From Aporrectodea caliginosa (taxonomy: Eukaryota > Annelida > Clitellata > Crassiclitellata > Lumbricidae), in assembly GCA_020284085.1 (NCBI GenBank), contig JACEVL010000082.1, positions 659,246 to 723,245 of the forward strand: a stretch of 64,000 bases of DNA. The letters run 5' to 3'. A program made the translations under genes and the position numbers. Below the pieces are notes generated by a model. That model saw nothing but the letters and a program-made list of their open reading frames with translations, did not search any database and was not told the DNA's origin. Positions 23,427 to 34,181 of the stretch are shown one piece after another. Within the stretch, counting starts at the first letter, position 1. Each line of letters opens with the position of its first letter.

Positions 23427-23788
23427 GCCGGTATCACGAAATAGACTATCCGTCCTAAGACTATCCGGGGGGATGTATGAATTTATCCCCCCGGATGGAA
23501 TAAACCGCTTTAGAGTATCCGGGGTATAAACCATTCTATCCCCATCGTCATACGCATCACGATAGCCTCGACGACAATCCAGTCAAAATCACCAAAAACG
23601 AAGTAAATTGATTTCAGGTCGACGTACAAACTAAAGATACGCTACTTAAAAATGTTATGTGTACAATAAATCCAAACAGTACGACTGAATACACTTTGAA
23701 ACCGCCAAAAATGCAAACTAAACCGAATACTCCATTTCGCTTAGAGGGATACTCATGTATGGGGAATACTCTATTTCGTGACACCGGC
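23427..23788. mobile_element. TIR element / MITE (362 bp)
   Basis: Left GCCGGTATCACGAAATAGA and right (inward) GCCGGTGTCACGAAATAGA match with one change and extend to CTATCC / GTATTCC. No clean target duplication was found. An internal perfect 12-bp stem, ATCCGGGGGGAT (23463-23474) with ATCCCCCCGGAT (23485-23496), adds structure. No coding capacity. Confidence 0.8.
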
Positions 23789-24239
23789 TAACCTGCCATC
23801 AATTAGGAACCAGTTAGTCTCTTTAGAACCATGGCAAGAGACCAGACGGGTTTACACTAATACCATGGCGAACGGGTCGAAGCCTCATTGGGAACGCTAT
23901 ACGATGACAGATTCTCTGATCGCTGCCTACCAACCTATAGCACTTCAACGACTGCAGGTGCTGCTGCTGCTGCTCAGATGGTAGATATTCAAAAACACGC
24001 TCATGGCTACTTACTACTTACTACCCTTTGCCTTCAAAATCCTTGATTCTGTAAATAACGATGGCCTGGCCTTCACAACGACGCTGGTACAGAGCCTCGG
24101 AATCTTCTCCGGTGATGTACGAGATGCATCATACCTTTCCCAGCGCCTGACATTGACATTTCAAAGCTTCAATACAGTTGCTTTCCGCAACATTGTATCT
24201 GTACCAGCACCTGACGAATAGTGGCCGTTAGAGGTGTTT
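23789..24239. other. No gene recognised
   Basis: Short frames on the plus strand (23778-24221) have no recognised domain. Confidence 0.3.
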
Positions 24240-24297
24240 CTCTCGCTCTTTGTCTCTCTGTATCTCTGTCTCTGTCTCTGTCTCTGTCTCCCTCTCT
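24240..24297. repeat. CTGTCT microsatellite
   Basis: About 55 bp of TCTGTCTCTG units. Confidence 0.9.
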
Positions 24298-24332
24298 TAA
24301 TTATTGTAAGTCTATTGTATTGTATTTGAAAA

Positions 24333-24382
24333 CTTGTTAAGCGCCTCTTTCAGTGTAAGCTATTCAGAGGCGCTCATATTGT
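24333..24382 (+). mobile_element. LINE-tail-like stem module
   Basis: GTTAAGCGCCTCT ... AGAGGCGCT forms the stem seen in the L2-type tails of this window, without preceding reverse transcriptase sequence or a clear simple-repeat tail. Confidence 0.45.
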
Positions 24383-24900
24383 TGGAGCCTCGAGGGAATA
24401 GGAGAGCAGTGAACAGGAATGGAAGAGGTCCAGGTCAATATCCTAGCACGGAAAGAAGGGAGAGGTCATTCTATGAAGCAGGACCAACAATGACGAAAGC
24501 ACGATGTTGGGCCACAGAGGTCCTTGCCCGAGGGACAAAAATATCAAGACGATCAGCGGAAGGAGACGGAGTAGGAAGGCTTACACATAAGATCACAGAG
24601 GCAGGCACTTAAGAGCTTGCTCCATCTGGGTTCTGGAGAATTCGAGAGGTAACAGGGAGCCAATGCAGTTCATTCGTCATATAGGTTGAGATGTGTGAAA
24701 AGCGAGGAAGACGGGCAATAAGCCTTAGTGTTTAAATTACATGCATATGATCTAATTAGTATCTAAGTCGGTGAGGGATCATATGTACCGTGGGGGCATA
24801 TACAACAGCAGCAGCAACAATGACAACAACAACACATACGCACAACAACAACAACAACAATATTAATTATAATTATAATTTGACATACATTATATTCCTG
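24383..24900. other. No gene recognised; CAA/TAAT repeat
   Basis: An ACA-rich run at about 24810-24858 passes into TTATAATTATAATT. The rest is unassigned. Confidence 0.35.
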
Positions 24901-24904
24901 CATA

Positions 24905-25125
24905 GACATTGTACCTGTGCTCGTCGGGACTTCTCGATTGCGGCGCCACGGATCTGGAACGCTCTTCCGCCGTATGTGCGTGCTGCACGCGGCTATATAG
25001 TTTTCTCTAAACTCTTAAAGACGCATTTTTTCAGCTGTTTGATGGCCACGTGTTGAGCGCTTCTGAGAGACTCTTAAGTGGCGCTTTATAACTGTTTTGT
25101 TACATTACATTACATTACCGTTCAT
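24905..25125 (+). pseudogene. LINE 3' fragment with ATTAC tail
   Basis: RRDFSIAAPRIWNALPPYVR followed by FSKLLKTHFF and a stop is the canonical CR1-like reverse-transcriptase C-terminus. The 3' module TTGAGCGCTTCTGAGAGACT ... GTGGCGCTTTATAACT ends in ATTACATTACATTAC. It is extremely 5'-truncated (about 220 bp). Confidence 0.85.
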
Positions 25126-26240
25126 AACCTCCTACATACACAGTCACATGCACATAAACAGTACTGGCACACGTCTACGCATACACGTGAACCAACAACA
25201 GCGTAATCATATGCATTCAGACATTATACAAGGTTTGACAAATCAGAATTGAGATTGGTAAGGGTTTGGACAATCGAGGGACGGCGGCTCTGTCCAGCCT
25301 TCCGGACTTCATCCAATTTTCCAAGATGTCGTTGCACTCCGTTGGAATATTGGAAATAAGACGGTCAATCTATGGCCGGCGATCGGGAAAATCTAATCTC
25401 ACACCAGCCTTACTTTATTACTTCCGGTTCGTCGGGGTTTTAGTCGCACCCCGCTGCTGTATTGTTTCCTACAGATGTGCAGATATATTATGCATGCATA
25501 CACAACATGCATATACCTCGGTGCATAGTCTATACATGTATATACAAGTATAATACAATGTAGGATATGCATGTATGTGGGCCTGTATGCTATACACTTC
25601 TAGACACAATATATATATGTTTATACTATATATACATATACATATGTATATATAGGCTTATAATCATGTATATATTGTATTTAGGAGTGTATATATAGGC
25701 CCTATATATATATATATATATATATGTATAATTGTATATATAAATTTGTATCTAACTGCATGCATTTGAAAGTAATTGTTGTCTAGGTCCTCTGATTTAT
25801 ATATGCACACGAATGTATATTATTATATAAATGTATAAACGTAACTATGTTGCTATACATACAGAGTCAATACATGTATCCTATTTGTGTATATAATCCA
25901 TAGCATGTAATATGCATATACATAAGCTTAGATTGTCAGAATCTGATGTCGTGAGAATGAAAAGCTTTGATGTTTGTCGCGCGACTGTTTGGCTGCGGAG
26001 TTTGAACGCGCCATAATTCCACGGCTTTAGAGTCCATGGCAGTGCTTCTTGTAAGGCTCCATGGGACCAGATTAGTGATTGGACTACAGTGCTAAGATTA
26101 ATCTTTGTATAAGTGTTGGAGTAGTTTTTGGCTTAGTATTTGGAATAGTGGTTTAAATTGTGTTTTTGTAAGTGTCTGGATAAACGCTGGGTTTATTGAT
26201 CAGAATAATGTTTGCATATGCATCGTTTTAAAGATCATTG
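25126..26240. other. No gene recognised; AT-rich TATA repeats
   Basis: From about 25590 to 25750 degenerate TATATA/GTATAT units dominate. No coding features. Confidence 0.4.
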
Positions 26241-26245
26241 TTTGG

Positions 26246-26372
26246 ATGGGAGATGTGTAACTAATCGATTAGATTCTAATTGATTAGCAAACAGCTAATT
26301 CTAATTCTAATCGATTAGCTACAAGACTTTGCTAATTCTAATTCTAATCGATTAGCAATTTAACTAATCGTG
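26246..26372. repeat. AATCGATTAG palindromic repeat cluster
   Basis: Four to five copies of (T)AATCGATTAGC-like 10-mers separated by CTAATTCTAATT. The motif is palindromic and resembles the interior of the MITE at 15.7 kb. Confidence 0.7.
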
Positions 26373-26429
26373 CTAGTTTGGATTAGTGTGCAGATAGGTT
26401 TGGATGTAAGTGTTAACATCAGTCTTATT

Positions 26430-26757
26430 ATTAACGTTACGGTTAGCGTTTGTTACTAGTGTTAGGGTTAGTGTTTGTTACTAGTGTTAGAGTTAGTGTT
26501 TGTTACTAGTGTTAGGGTTAGTGTTTGTTACTAGTGTTAGGGTTAGTGTTTGTTACTAGTGTTAGGGTTAGTGTGTGTTACTAGTATTAGGTTAGTGTTT
26601 GTTACTAGTGTTAGGGTTAGTGTGTTACTAGTGTTAGGGTTAGTGTGTTACTAGACTAAGTGTTAGGGTTAGTGTTTGCTACTAGTGTTAAAGTTAGTGT
26701 TTGTTACCAATGATAGGGTTAGTGTTTGTTACTAGTGTTACGGTTAGTGTTTGCTTT
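26430..26757. repeat. 25-bp minisatellite containing TTAGGG
   Basis: About a dozen units of GTTACTAGTGTTAGGGTTAG plus TGTTT, with shortened variants near 26610-26660. TTAGGGTTAG looks telomere-like, but each unit holds only one or two hexamers, so it is an interstitial minisatellite. Confidence 0.95.
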
Positions 26758-27060
26758 GTCTCTGATCGTCCTGGAACATTAGTGTCAGCTGCTATCCAGA
26801 TTCTAGTTTCCAGAGCGCAACTGGACGAAGCAGTCATCCGATGGAATTTTCCCAATTTATTTGGCGCCGCTATTCTACGTGCCCGTCGGTCGGGTCACGG
26901 TCGGACGGTCCGATGGGAGATGTTATGGGGGTCGAGGGGCGTTTGATGTGTCGTCTGGTTATTGTCACCAGAGGAACGATTATCGAGTTCCGGCTGATGG
27001 CCGGGTTTTGATTGAGGAAGGGAAGGGGGTTTGGGGAGGTAGGAAGAGAGGGTGTTTGGG
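26758..27060. other. No gene recognised
   Basis: Short GC-richer unique sequence with overlapping chance frames. Confidence 0.3.
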
Positions 27061-27061
27061 T

Positions 27062-27762
27062 ACGATGGATGGACGAATAGATGGATGCATGGCTGAAAAG
27101 ATATATGGATGGATGGATGGATGAATGGATGGATGGATGGATGGGTGGGTGGGTGGATGGATGGGTGGATGGATGGATGGGTGGATGGATGGATGGATGG
27201 ATGGATGGATGGATGGACTGATAGATGGATGTAGGCCTACGGTTGAAAAGATAGATGGATGAATGGATGGATGGATGGATTAATGGAAGCATGGATGAAT
27301 GGAAGAATGGATGGATTGATGGAAGCATGAATGGATGGATGAATGGATGGATGAATGGAAGAATGGATGGATGGATGAATGGATGGACGGATGGGTTGAT
27401 GGATGGATGGACTGATGGATGGAAGAATGGACGAAAGGATGGATGGATGAATAGATGGATGAATGTTTGAAAAGATATATGGATGGATGAACGGATGCAG
27501 CGATGAATGAATGGATGGGTGGATGGATAGATTGATGGATGGATGGATGCATAGATGGATGCATGGTTGAGAAGATAGATGGATTTATGGATGAATGGAT
27601 GGATGGATGAATGGATGATTGAATGGATGGATGGACGGATGATTGGATGGATGGATGAATGGATGGACGTATAGATGGATGGATGGGTGTGTGGGTGGAT
27701 GGATGAATAGATGGATGGATGAATAGATGGATGGATGGATGGATGAATAGATGGATGGTTGT
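27062..27762. repeat. GGAT tetranucleotide array, 700 bp
   Basis: Interrupted ATGG units. The opposite strand yields [12 protein letters not shown] frames over 300 codons, which are repeat artefacts. Higher-order units such as ATGAATGGATGG recur. Confidence 0.97.
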
Positions 27763-27955
27763 GCTGAAGTTCTGCCAGGGTAGTTCTGGTGCTGTTACCG
27801 TGCATATCTTCCAAGGGTTGGATTGGGCGCCTGCATGAGGGCCTCCAGCTAGACCGGAAGTGTCGCCTGACGCATAATGGATTGAGACCATTACTCGACT
27901 TCCGGTTAACCTAAGTATCTATGAATACATCGACACCTGCGTATCCGGTCCTCAG
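27763..27955. other. No gene recognised
   Basis: Unique spacer between two repeat blocks. Confidence 0.3.
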
Positions 27956-28485
27956 AGAATCGACGCCTGGGCTGCGAGGCACATAGAGGTAGAGCGACAG
28001 ACAGCGACAGGCACGGGCACGAACAGCGATACAGAGACACGTACTCGTACATTTATGGAAAGATGGAGGGCGAGAGATAGGCAGAGGCAGACGAACTGAG
28101 CGAGAGGCAGAGACAGAAACAGGCATAGAAGCATTTTCAGGAATAGACACAGAGACAAGAACAAAGATGAGGACAGAGCCGAAACTGAGAGGCAGAGGCA
28201 GAGGCATAGACAGACATACGAAGAGACATAGAGGTAGAGCCAAAGACAAAGACAGAAACAGAGACAGACTCATGCAGAAGTACAAGAGGCAGAGATAAAG
28301 ACAGGAACAGCAGCAGAGATGCAGTGAAAAACAAACAGACCTATTAACAGAAACGATCAACAGAGAGATCGAGACATACGAACTGAATAACAACACAGAC
28401 AGATGAGCAGTGAGGCAGCCAAACAAACAGAGAAAAGAACATAGGAACTAAAAGACAAAGACAGACAGAAATACAGACAGGGAGC
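27956..28485. repeat. Degenerate GACAGA / GAGGCAGA purine-rich repeat
   Basis: Diverged CAGAGACA-type units give long S/L-rich minus-strand chance frames. It is far more degenerate than the CAGA block at the left edge, so older. Confidence 0.75.
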
Positions 28486-28589
28486 GCCAGAGACCTATTG
28501 ACAGTTACTGTTTTCCTGTGAATTAAGCGTCAGACGAAGGCCCTCAGCAGATAGATTGTCAACTATGGACGCACAAGTCTACGATTCAA

Positions 28590-28905
28590 AAGTCCACCAA
28601 CCTAATTCTAGTCTACCATGCCCCACCTCTAGATACCATACCCATTGCAGCCTACCACATTCCTCTACCATATATTAAAATAACCCATTAGGCCTATATC
28701 ATACCCACCCTATGTTACCCGACTGTATCCCACCCTACCGTATACCACGCAATACCCCACCATGCCAAAACCTACATACCATACCCTACCACGCTAAACC
28801 ACCACTTAACAGTTAACCCTACATTAGAAAACCAACCTTACCCATAGTGTCCACCCAGAATAGCCCTACGCTAAGGTAGTGTAGGGTATGGTGGAGTAGG
28901 AGATG
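28590..28905. repeat. Degenerate CCTACCATACC repeat
   Basis: Many loosely repeated CTACCATACCC-like units, with an inverted GTAGGGTATGGTGGAGTAGG near 28880. Confidence 0.55.
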
Positions 28906-28984
28906 GTAGACTCGAGTACCTTAGTGTACCATGTAGCTTGCTCGGTCTACCTTACCTTAACTTATTTTTGCTCTATTTTCTCTC

Positions 28985-29197
28985 ACCTTACCTTCCCAGC
29001 ACAGGAGTTTTGCTGTGATCGGCTCATCCTCCTGGAATAAGTTGCCTAACAACCTGCGACATGAACTCTTTGGACTGTCTTTGCCTCTTTCCATAAGCGC
29101 TTTCAGACCAGAATGGTGTTCGATTGTGGTTTCATTGTGTTAGGTCTGGGGCGCCTCTTAAGAGCAGCCTCTCTTGAAGTGACGCTAATGCTATATA
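28985..29197 (+). pseudogene. LINE 3' fragment cut by a Helitron
   Basis: RSFAVIGSSSWNKLPNNLRH-like sequence (frame through about 29010-29065), a decayed C-terminus and a GGGGCGCCTCTTAAGAGCAG / AGTGACGCTAATG module represent a CR1/L2-type LINE end. The Helitron-like element starts at 29198, immediately after the tail. Confidence 0.7.
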
Positions 29198-30018
29198 TCT
29201 ATAATATAAGTCTAAGTCTGTTTACGTTGTCCTTCCGTTTGTTTGTATGTTTGTTTGTTTGTCTGTATACAGTCAAAAGGCTCCGAAATGGAACGCTTTA
29301 GCGATTTACAAAATTTTACAAAACATTATTACGCGACGTCTAGGTCAACGCGACTATTTTCAGCTCGCAATTTTATTTAAACGCCGATATATGGACATTT
29401 TAAATTTCCAACTGTTTCAACGAGACTATCTCAATACCGGCCATAGTATGGTCATTTGTCCACGTCACGCGGGCTAAATATGCAATCTTACGTCACGCGG
29501 GCTAAATATGCAATCTTACGTCACGCAGGCTAAATATGCAATCTTACGTCACGCGGGCTAAATATGCAAATCAGGTGCATTCGTCGGTAGAGACTTCGCT
29601 TCGAAAAATTTCGAGCGATTGGTGGAACATTTCCGAGCTCAACGAGGTAAAAGAACAACGGCCGAATTTCCGTCTATTATATTTAGCCCGGGGAACAAAT
29701 AATACGCCTTTTATAAGGTTGAGATAACCAGTGTAGTACGGGGAACAAATAATAAGCTTTAAGGTAGAGATAACCCGTGTAGTACGGGGAACAAATAATA
29801 TTGCCTAGCCTATATATAAGGTAGAGATAACCTGTGCAGTACACAGTCAAAGCAACTATGTTCACCTCTAAATATCGTTTCCATTCAGATATATGGAAAA
29901 TTTTTAAATATTTGAAGCCCATCAGCAAATATAGTAAGTAGGTAAGTAGCCTTTATTTGCAGCCGTTAAAAATTACGCCTGGGGAAAAACCTGGGCGAAG
30001 CCGGGTAAAAAATGCTAG
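29198..30018 (+). mobile_element. Non-autonomous Helitron-like element, copy 1
   Basis: The 5' end is TCTATAATATAAGTCTAAGT. The 3' end has the inverted pair ACCTGG/CCGGGT followed by AAAAAATG and CTAG. It lies between A and T without target duplication, as Helitrons do. The second copy at 36.2 kb shares both ends and most of the body. Internally there are about four units of a roughly 28-bp repeat (TTACGTCACGCGGGCTAAAT, about 29455-29572) and three about 48-bp units (GGGGAACAAATAAT, about 29690-29840). No Rep/helicase coding sequence is present. Confidence 0.82.
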
Positions 30019-30463
30019 TATTATATAAATTTGCAATTGCAATTACCATACCTTTCCAAAATGCCTACAGCTGATGTTCGCCATTTTATAGCTATTGCCT
30101 CAACCACTTTCCAATTCTATGAAACGAAGAGTTTGATGTCTAGCAAAGCAGGTGCTTGTTTCTGACCTCCGGCCACCTGCAATTTGTTATTCATGTTCCG
30201 GATTCTATTTGTCTTCGTGCAAGACAGTAAACAGTGCAATGCATCTGTAGGCTAGTTGATATTGTATTGTCCTTCTTCTAAAGCTTAGCAGTCCGCACGA
30301 TAGCATACGATAGAACATCGATGGCGCAGAGCAACTGTGAGTGAAGGATTTGTTCAATTTCGCCACATACCGAGTCATTAGTGACAATCTCGTGTGAGGT
30401 TTGGACCCGTATATAATCCGAATAACAAACCGTAAGGGTTTGTAGGTTGGTCATAAATTCTTT
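30019..30463. other. No gene recognised
   Basis: Unique sequence, no features identified. Confidence 0.3.
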
Positions 30464-30623
30464 GGCTGTGCCCCTCACCGCCGAGTCTCCTTGCCTGCCT
30501 CCTCTGACCTCTGGCAACCGGACTTAGACCACTTTTTGACTACGGCTGTGCCCCTCACCGCCGAGTCTCCTTGCCTGCCTCCTCTGACCTCTGGCAACCG
30601 GACTTAGACCACTTTTTGACTAC
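30464..30623. repeat. Exact 80-bp tandem duplication
   Basis: 30464-30543 and 30544-30623 are identical over 80 bp, beginning GGCTGTGCCCCTCACCGCCG and ending ACTTTTTGACTAC. The identity implies a very recent event or an assembly artefact. Confidence 0.95.
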
Positions 30624-30659
30624 CCTTTGAACAACCCCTCTCACTCCTCTGACTCGACG

Positions 30660-30730
30660 CAGCGCTCGTGAATAAGCTGGGGTCCTGCGCTTGGCCTTCG
30701 AGCGACGCTTTAGAAGTTTGGATCCAATGG
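30660..30730 (+). mobile_element. Mini LINE-tail element, copy 2
   Basis: CAGCGCTCGTGAATAAGCTG, CCTGCGCTTGG and GACGCTTTAGAAGTTTGGA in order match the other mini copies. The simple-repeat tail is decayed. Confidence 0.7.
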
Positions 30731-30875
30731 TATGTAAGATTACGAAGCCTACGCAGTAGGTAGAACTTCGCCGAGCCACAGAAGCGCGAACAGATTACGT
30801 AGCGTCCCCTAATTAGCGGGTGCATGGGGTTTGATGCCCGCGCACGTAAGGTCGCAACACGAGATTTAAGTCGTG

Positions 30876-31055
30876 CAGGGACGTAACTAGCACTGGGCTG
30901 GGGGGCTTGACCTCCCCTAAACGAAGCTGAAACCCCCTCCCAAAATAAATCAAGCCGTTGTATGCTTACTGCTAAACATTCGTATGAACACTGTATTAAA
31001 TTTTTCCATGCTCAAGGCTTAAGCCCCTCAACGAAAAGTCCTAGTTACATCACTA
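30876..31055. mobile_element. hAT-type MITE (180 bp)
   Basis: Left CAGGGACGTAACTAGCACT and right (inward) TAGTGATGTAACTAGGACT are imperfect TIRs. Flanking 8-mers AAGTCGTG (30868-30875) and AAGTCATG (31056-31063) match 7/8. It is related by TIR to the copy at 33.1 kb. Confidence 0.82.
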
Positions 31056-31063
31056 AAGTCATG

Positions 31064-31568
31064 TATTGAGAGATGTCGCCACCATAGCTGTAAGAGCGTT
31101 GTGTCCGTGCTGCTAACTTTAATTCTATTTTCTCGCTCTATCTCATTTTATGCCATATTGTCTGTTTCCAAATGTTCAGTCTGCAAGTTGAGGTCGTTTC
31201 TGATCTGTTTACCGTGTGGCAGTTTAATTTATAAAGTCCGTCTGGTTTTGTTTGCTATATAGGCGCCATCCGCTATATTGATCCATAATCATGTCTCCTC
31301 TGGCACTATTAAAGCCGCTTTTGCTCATCCGCTGAAAACCAAATCCTCTCGGGCCTTCCCGGAACCTGCTTCTCTCCCCAGCTTCACACTACCAACTGCC
31401 ATTCTGCAATAATATTATTTAAATTCCATCTCCTCTCTCATTCTGTTTCACTCACCGTCCGCTGCTAAACGCATCAGTCAAAAATTTCACTTAAACGTTA
31501 CTTGTAATCCCACTCTGTCGTAATATCCGACCAGCGCAGCCATTAGCCATTCAATGCTCAGCTCTACC
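31064..31568. other. Possible decayed LINE body, otherwise unassigned
   Basis: The sequence leads into a LINE-tail module, but stops are frequent in all frames and no reverse transcriptase motif could be confirmed. Confidence 0.3.
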
Positions 31569-31569
31569 T

Positions 31570-31655
31570 CAGCGCTCGTGAATAAGCTGTTGCCCTGCGC
31601 TTAGCTTCGAGTGGCGCTTTATAAATTTGGCGTTTACGATTAAGTTACGATTATC
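31570..31655 (+). mobile_element. Mini LINE-tail element, copy 3
   Basis: CAGCGCTCGTGAATAAGCTG, CCTGCGCTTAGC, GTGGCGCTTTATAAATTTGG and a TTACGATTAAGTTACGATTA tail. This is the most complete plus-strand copy of the family. Confidence 0.75.
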
Positions 31656-32060
31656 TATTCATCCGCCACTCTCCCACTAAGGAGACATTCCATCTTTTGT
31701 TCTCTCAGCAACCGGTTGCTGCCGATGACCCATAAAATTCTAGCACCCTTATAAATCTGTCTCCTGCTGCTGTCCATCTCTCTCAGCGTCCATCTCTTCT
31801 GGTTACTGGCTACACAGCGCTCCTCGCATAACGTCCTCTTCTAAGTCCTTAAAAACCCTAGGTGGTGGTGGCGTCGTATTTATGGGTCGTGAAGTAGCTA
31901 GCTGTCGTCCTCCACTTCTCCCACCATAACTTTCGCTCCTCTGAAAGCGCCTTCATCGCTCGCTGACTCGCAGTGCTCAACATCCATCGTCCACCTACCT
32001 CCTCTACCTTCTGCTCCAAACCATCTGTCTCTCTTGACGAATTTGCCTCTACATGTACGT
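31656..32060. other. No gene recognised
   Basis: CT-leaning unique sequence with short chance frames. Confidence 0.3.
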
Positions 32061-32069
32061 ATGCACTAT

Positions 32070-32310
32070 GCATGTACGTATTATGTATGTATGTATGTAT
32101 GTATGTGTGCACACATCTATATATATATGCATGTGTGCATGTAGGCCTATATATGTATTTATACACGTACGGTAATTGCGCTTATGTACATACTACATAT
32201 GCATTTATGTGTGTACGTATAAGTTAATGTATATATATATATATATATAAAGGTATCAAGACAATAAAACACGTTTTATAACACGTTTTATAACACGTTT
32301 TAAGTACCTC
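32070..32310. repeat. GTAT microsatellite and 14-bp ACACGTTTTATAAC repeat
   Basis: GTATGTATGTAT at about 32085-32105, TATATA near 32230, then three tandem units of AACACGTTTTAT at about 32268-32302. Confidence 0.85.
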
Positions 32311-32488
32311 GCAAGTCGCAAAGGCGCTGAATGCTTTTCTGTCTAACTGATTCAAACCACAAATGACTAGTTATCTCGAGGCCAGGACGTATAAGCAGCC
32401 TCTTCCGAGTGGAAGAGAGACAGGTTGACAAAGGAAAGCTATCGGCCCTTATCGGGTAATAGAAAGGAGCTAAACTTGAGATTTTAGA

Positions 32489-32612
32489 TGGTTCGGTGGT
32501 AACACGCTGGCACGACGATCAGAAGGACGATACCCGCTAACCCCATAAAGTTGACTCAGCCTTCCACTCCCTAGGGGTGACTGTAGGACAGATGGGCACC
32601 TTGCTGGGTGCT
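32489..32612 (+). mobile_element. SINE-like fragment with conserved central motif
   Basis: A tRNA-like start (GGTTCGGTGGTAACACGCTGG) is followed by GTTGACTCAGCCTTCCACTC, then GGACAGATGGGCACC and TTGCTGGG. The CTCAGCCTTCCA ... TGGGCACC ... GCTGGG arrangement resembles central domains of widespread animal SINEs. The B box is poorly preserved, so the call is tentative. Confidence 0.5.
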
Positions 32613-33104
32613 ACATATATACAGTCATATTCGACTTCCGTCGAACTTGTTATCATCTGTTACTACTATTATCATGAATCTTACGGAGTACTTGTCGGTT
32701 TGAATTAATAAACGAATATAAAAAATGTAGGCTCAGCGTCAAGTTCACAGCGTGTAGGTATAGATTTCATGGTGGATTAGCAATGTAGTCAGGAGTGACA
32801 GCGTTGAGGATTGCCAGTGATGTCATTGCAAGGATAGATGATGGAAGAAGAGGAGTAAGATAAGCAGAAGGTGGAGAAAGACGAGGAATAGAAGAAAGTG
32901 GAGTTTACAGTGCTAACAACACTGACTTTATCAAGAAACGATGGACTAACTCAGCTACTCAGCTGGTGTGCCAGCTTGGAAGCCTAGAGTAGCTGATTGA
33001 AGACAATATTATTTCCAGTGCTTTGCTCTCTTGTGCATGCATTCAGCACGCCTGTTCTTCTAACTTACCTGTTCACCCAACTAAGCATGACTTTAAAATC
33101 TTAT
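32613..33104. other. No gene recognised (upstream of Ly6 exons)
   Basis: A signal-peptide exon for the Ly6 gene might be expected here or further upstream, but none could be identified with confidence. Confidence 0.3.
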
Positions 33105-33112
33105 ATCATAAC

Positions 33113-33365
33113 CAGTGGCGTAACTAGGGGGTCCGGCGCCCGGGGGCAAGAATTTTTGGGACAACATTTTTTTTACTTCCGCCAAAATTTCTGATGACTT
33201 TTTTTTTTTTTTTGCTTTTTCATTTTTTTCCCATAATAAAACTACCTCCAACTCTCATTTAGCGCCCCAAGCCTTCTTTCACAAAATACATTGTCAAAAG
33301 CCTAATTTTGCGCCCCCCCTCCTGCGCCCGGGGCGGCCGCCCCCTGCCCCCTCGTTACGCCACTG
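33113..33365. mobile_element. hAT-type MITE (253 bp)
   Basis: Left CAGTGGCGTAACTAGGGGG and right (inward) CAGTGGCGTAACGAGGGGG are near-identical TIRs. A perfect 8-bp target duplication ATCATAAC lies at 33105-33112 and 33366-33373. It sits about 75 bp upstream of the first Ly6 exon, probably inside its 5' intron. Confidence 0.94.
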
Positions 33366-33441
33366 ATCATAACTTACCCTACCAAACTTCACAACTTAAC
33401 TTACTGTAATTTGTTAATATCTGATGGTCTAATGACTTTAG

Positions 33442-33594
33442 ATGGAACTCCTTCTCCTGTGGACTGTTACGAATGCAGTTCCCATGGCAACGACGCCCAT
33501 TTCTGCGCCGATCCCTTCAATCGAACCCATCCCTCTATCCGAACAACCACCTGTCTTGGACCATGCGTCAAGTGGCTCAAGAAACCCCCGAATG
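33442..33594 (+). CDS. Ly6/uPAR (quiver-like) protein, internal exon 1
   Basis: This is the N-terminal half of a Ly6/uPAR three-finger domain, a small disulphide-bonded fold found on cell-surface GPI-anchored or secreted proteins. The 153-nt exon encodes about 51 residues containing VDCYECSS, HFCADPFN, TTTC and GPCVKWLKK: five cysteines, with the spacing of the family's N-terminal half. It is bounded by an acceptor (ATGACTTTAG before 33442) and a strong donor (G|GTAAGA after 33594), both phase 1, the typical phase for Ly6 exons. The signal-peptide exon upstream was not found. A MITE at 33113-33365 lies in the probable upstream intron. CVKWL and the DPF signature favour a quiver/crooked-type subgroup over vertebrate Ly6, by inference. 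Confidence 0.8.
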
Positions 33595-34181
33595 GTAAGA
33601 TGTCCGTTCGTCTGTCTGCTTGAAATGGGGTTTGTTTGTCTAAAACAAAGTTTGTTTGTCTGTCTGTCTATATGTTTGTGTATCAAATGTTAATCTAATT
33701 GGTCTCTGCCTTTCTTTATATATCCGTTAGCCTGCATGTCTGTCTGTTTTTCTCTGTTTGTCTGTCTGTATCTCACTTTTATCGGTAAGTTGGTTGTTCT
33801 CACATTAGGCTATTTAAATGAGCTATAAAAATCCTACCTTTCTTACCTTATCTAATTTACCAACTGGGTCCAAAAAAGGTATGTACAATATGGACGAAAA
33901 CTCCCAACGACCAAACTCCGACTCATATACCATGCAGTAACTTGGGACGCGGAAAAAAGGATTTTCATCGGGTAAGTGAATCCAATAATTATTCTGCATT
34001 CGACCCTTATTAAAGGAATTGGACCTTACAAATTAAAGGGGAGTGCGCGACATTTTCTGACATTACATTCCTTTATCTTCAGTATCCTACCTTAACTTAC
34101 CTCACTACCTTATCGTTCCTAATATTACTCAACTTTGCCCCATCTAACGTACCATTTTCACCTTATCTGTTTTCTTAACAG
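33595..34181 (+). other. Intron of the Ly6 gene
   Basis: A 587-bp GT...AG interval, phase 1 on both sides. It starts GTAAGATG and ends TTTTCTTAACAG. It contains CTGT/TTTG simple repeat (about 33640-33775), and no additional in-phase cysteine exon was seen. The flanking exons join directly as PPN-G-PAQYIRTCS. Confidence 0.75.

Noticed and set aside
26430..26757. True telomeric array
   Set aside because: TTAGGG is not tandem by itself; it is embedded once per 25-bp unit.
26870..27891. A 314-codon minus-strand frame with IHPSIHPS repeats, possible repetitive secreted protein
   Set aside because: It translates the GGAT tetranucleotide array, the other minus frame gives the same peptide pattern, and there is no signal peptide.
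30555..30825. Basic minus-strand frames of 73-74 codons
   Set aside because: They run across the exact 80-bp duplication and a mini LINE tail, with no family features.
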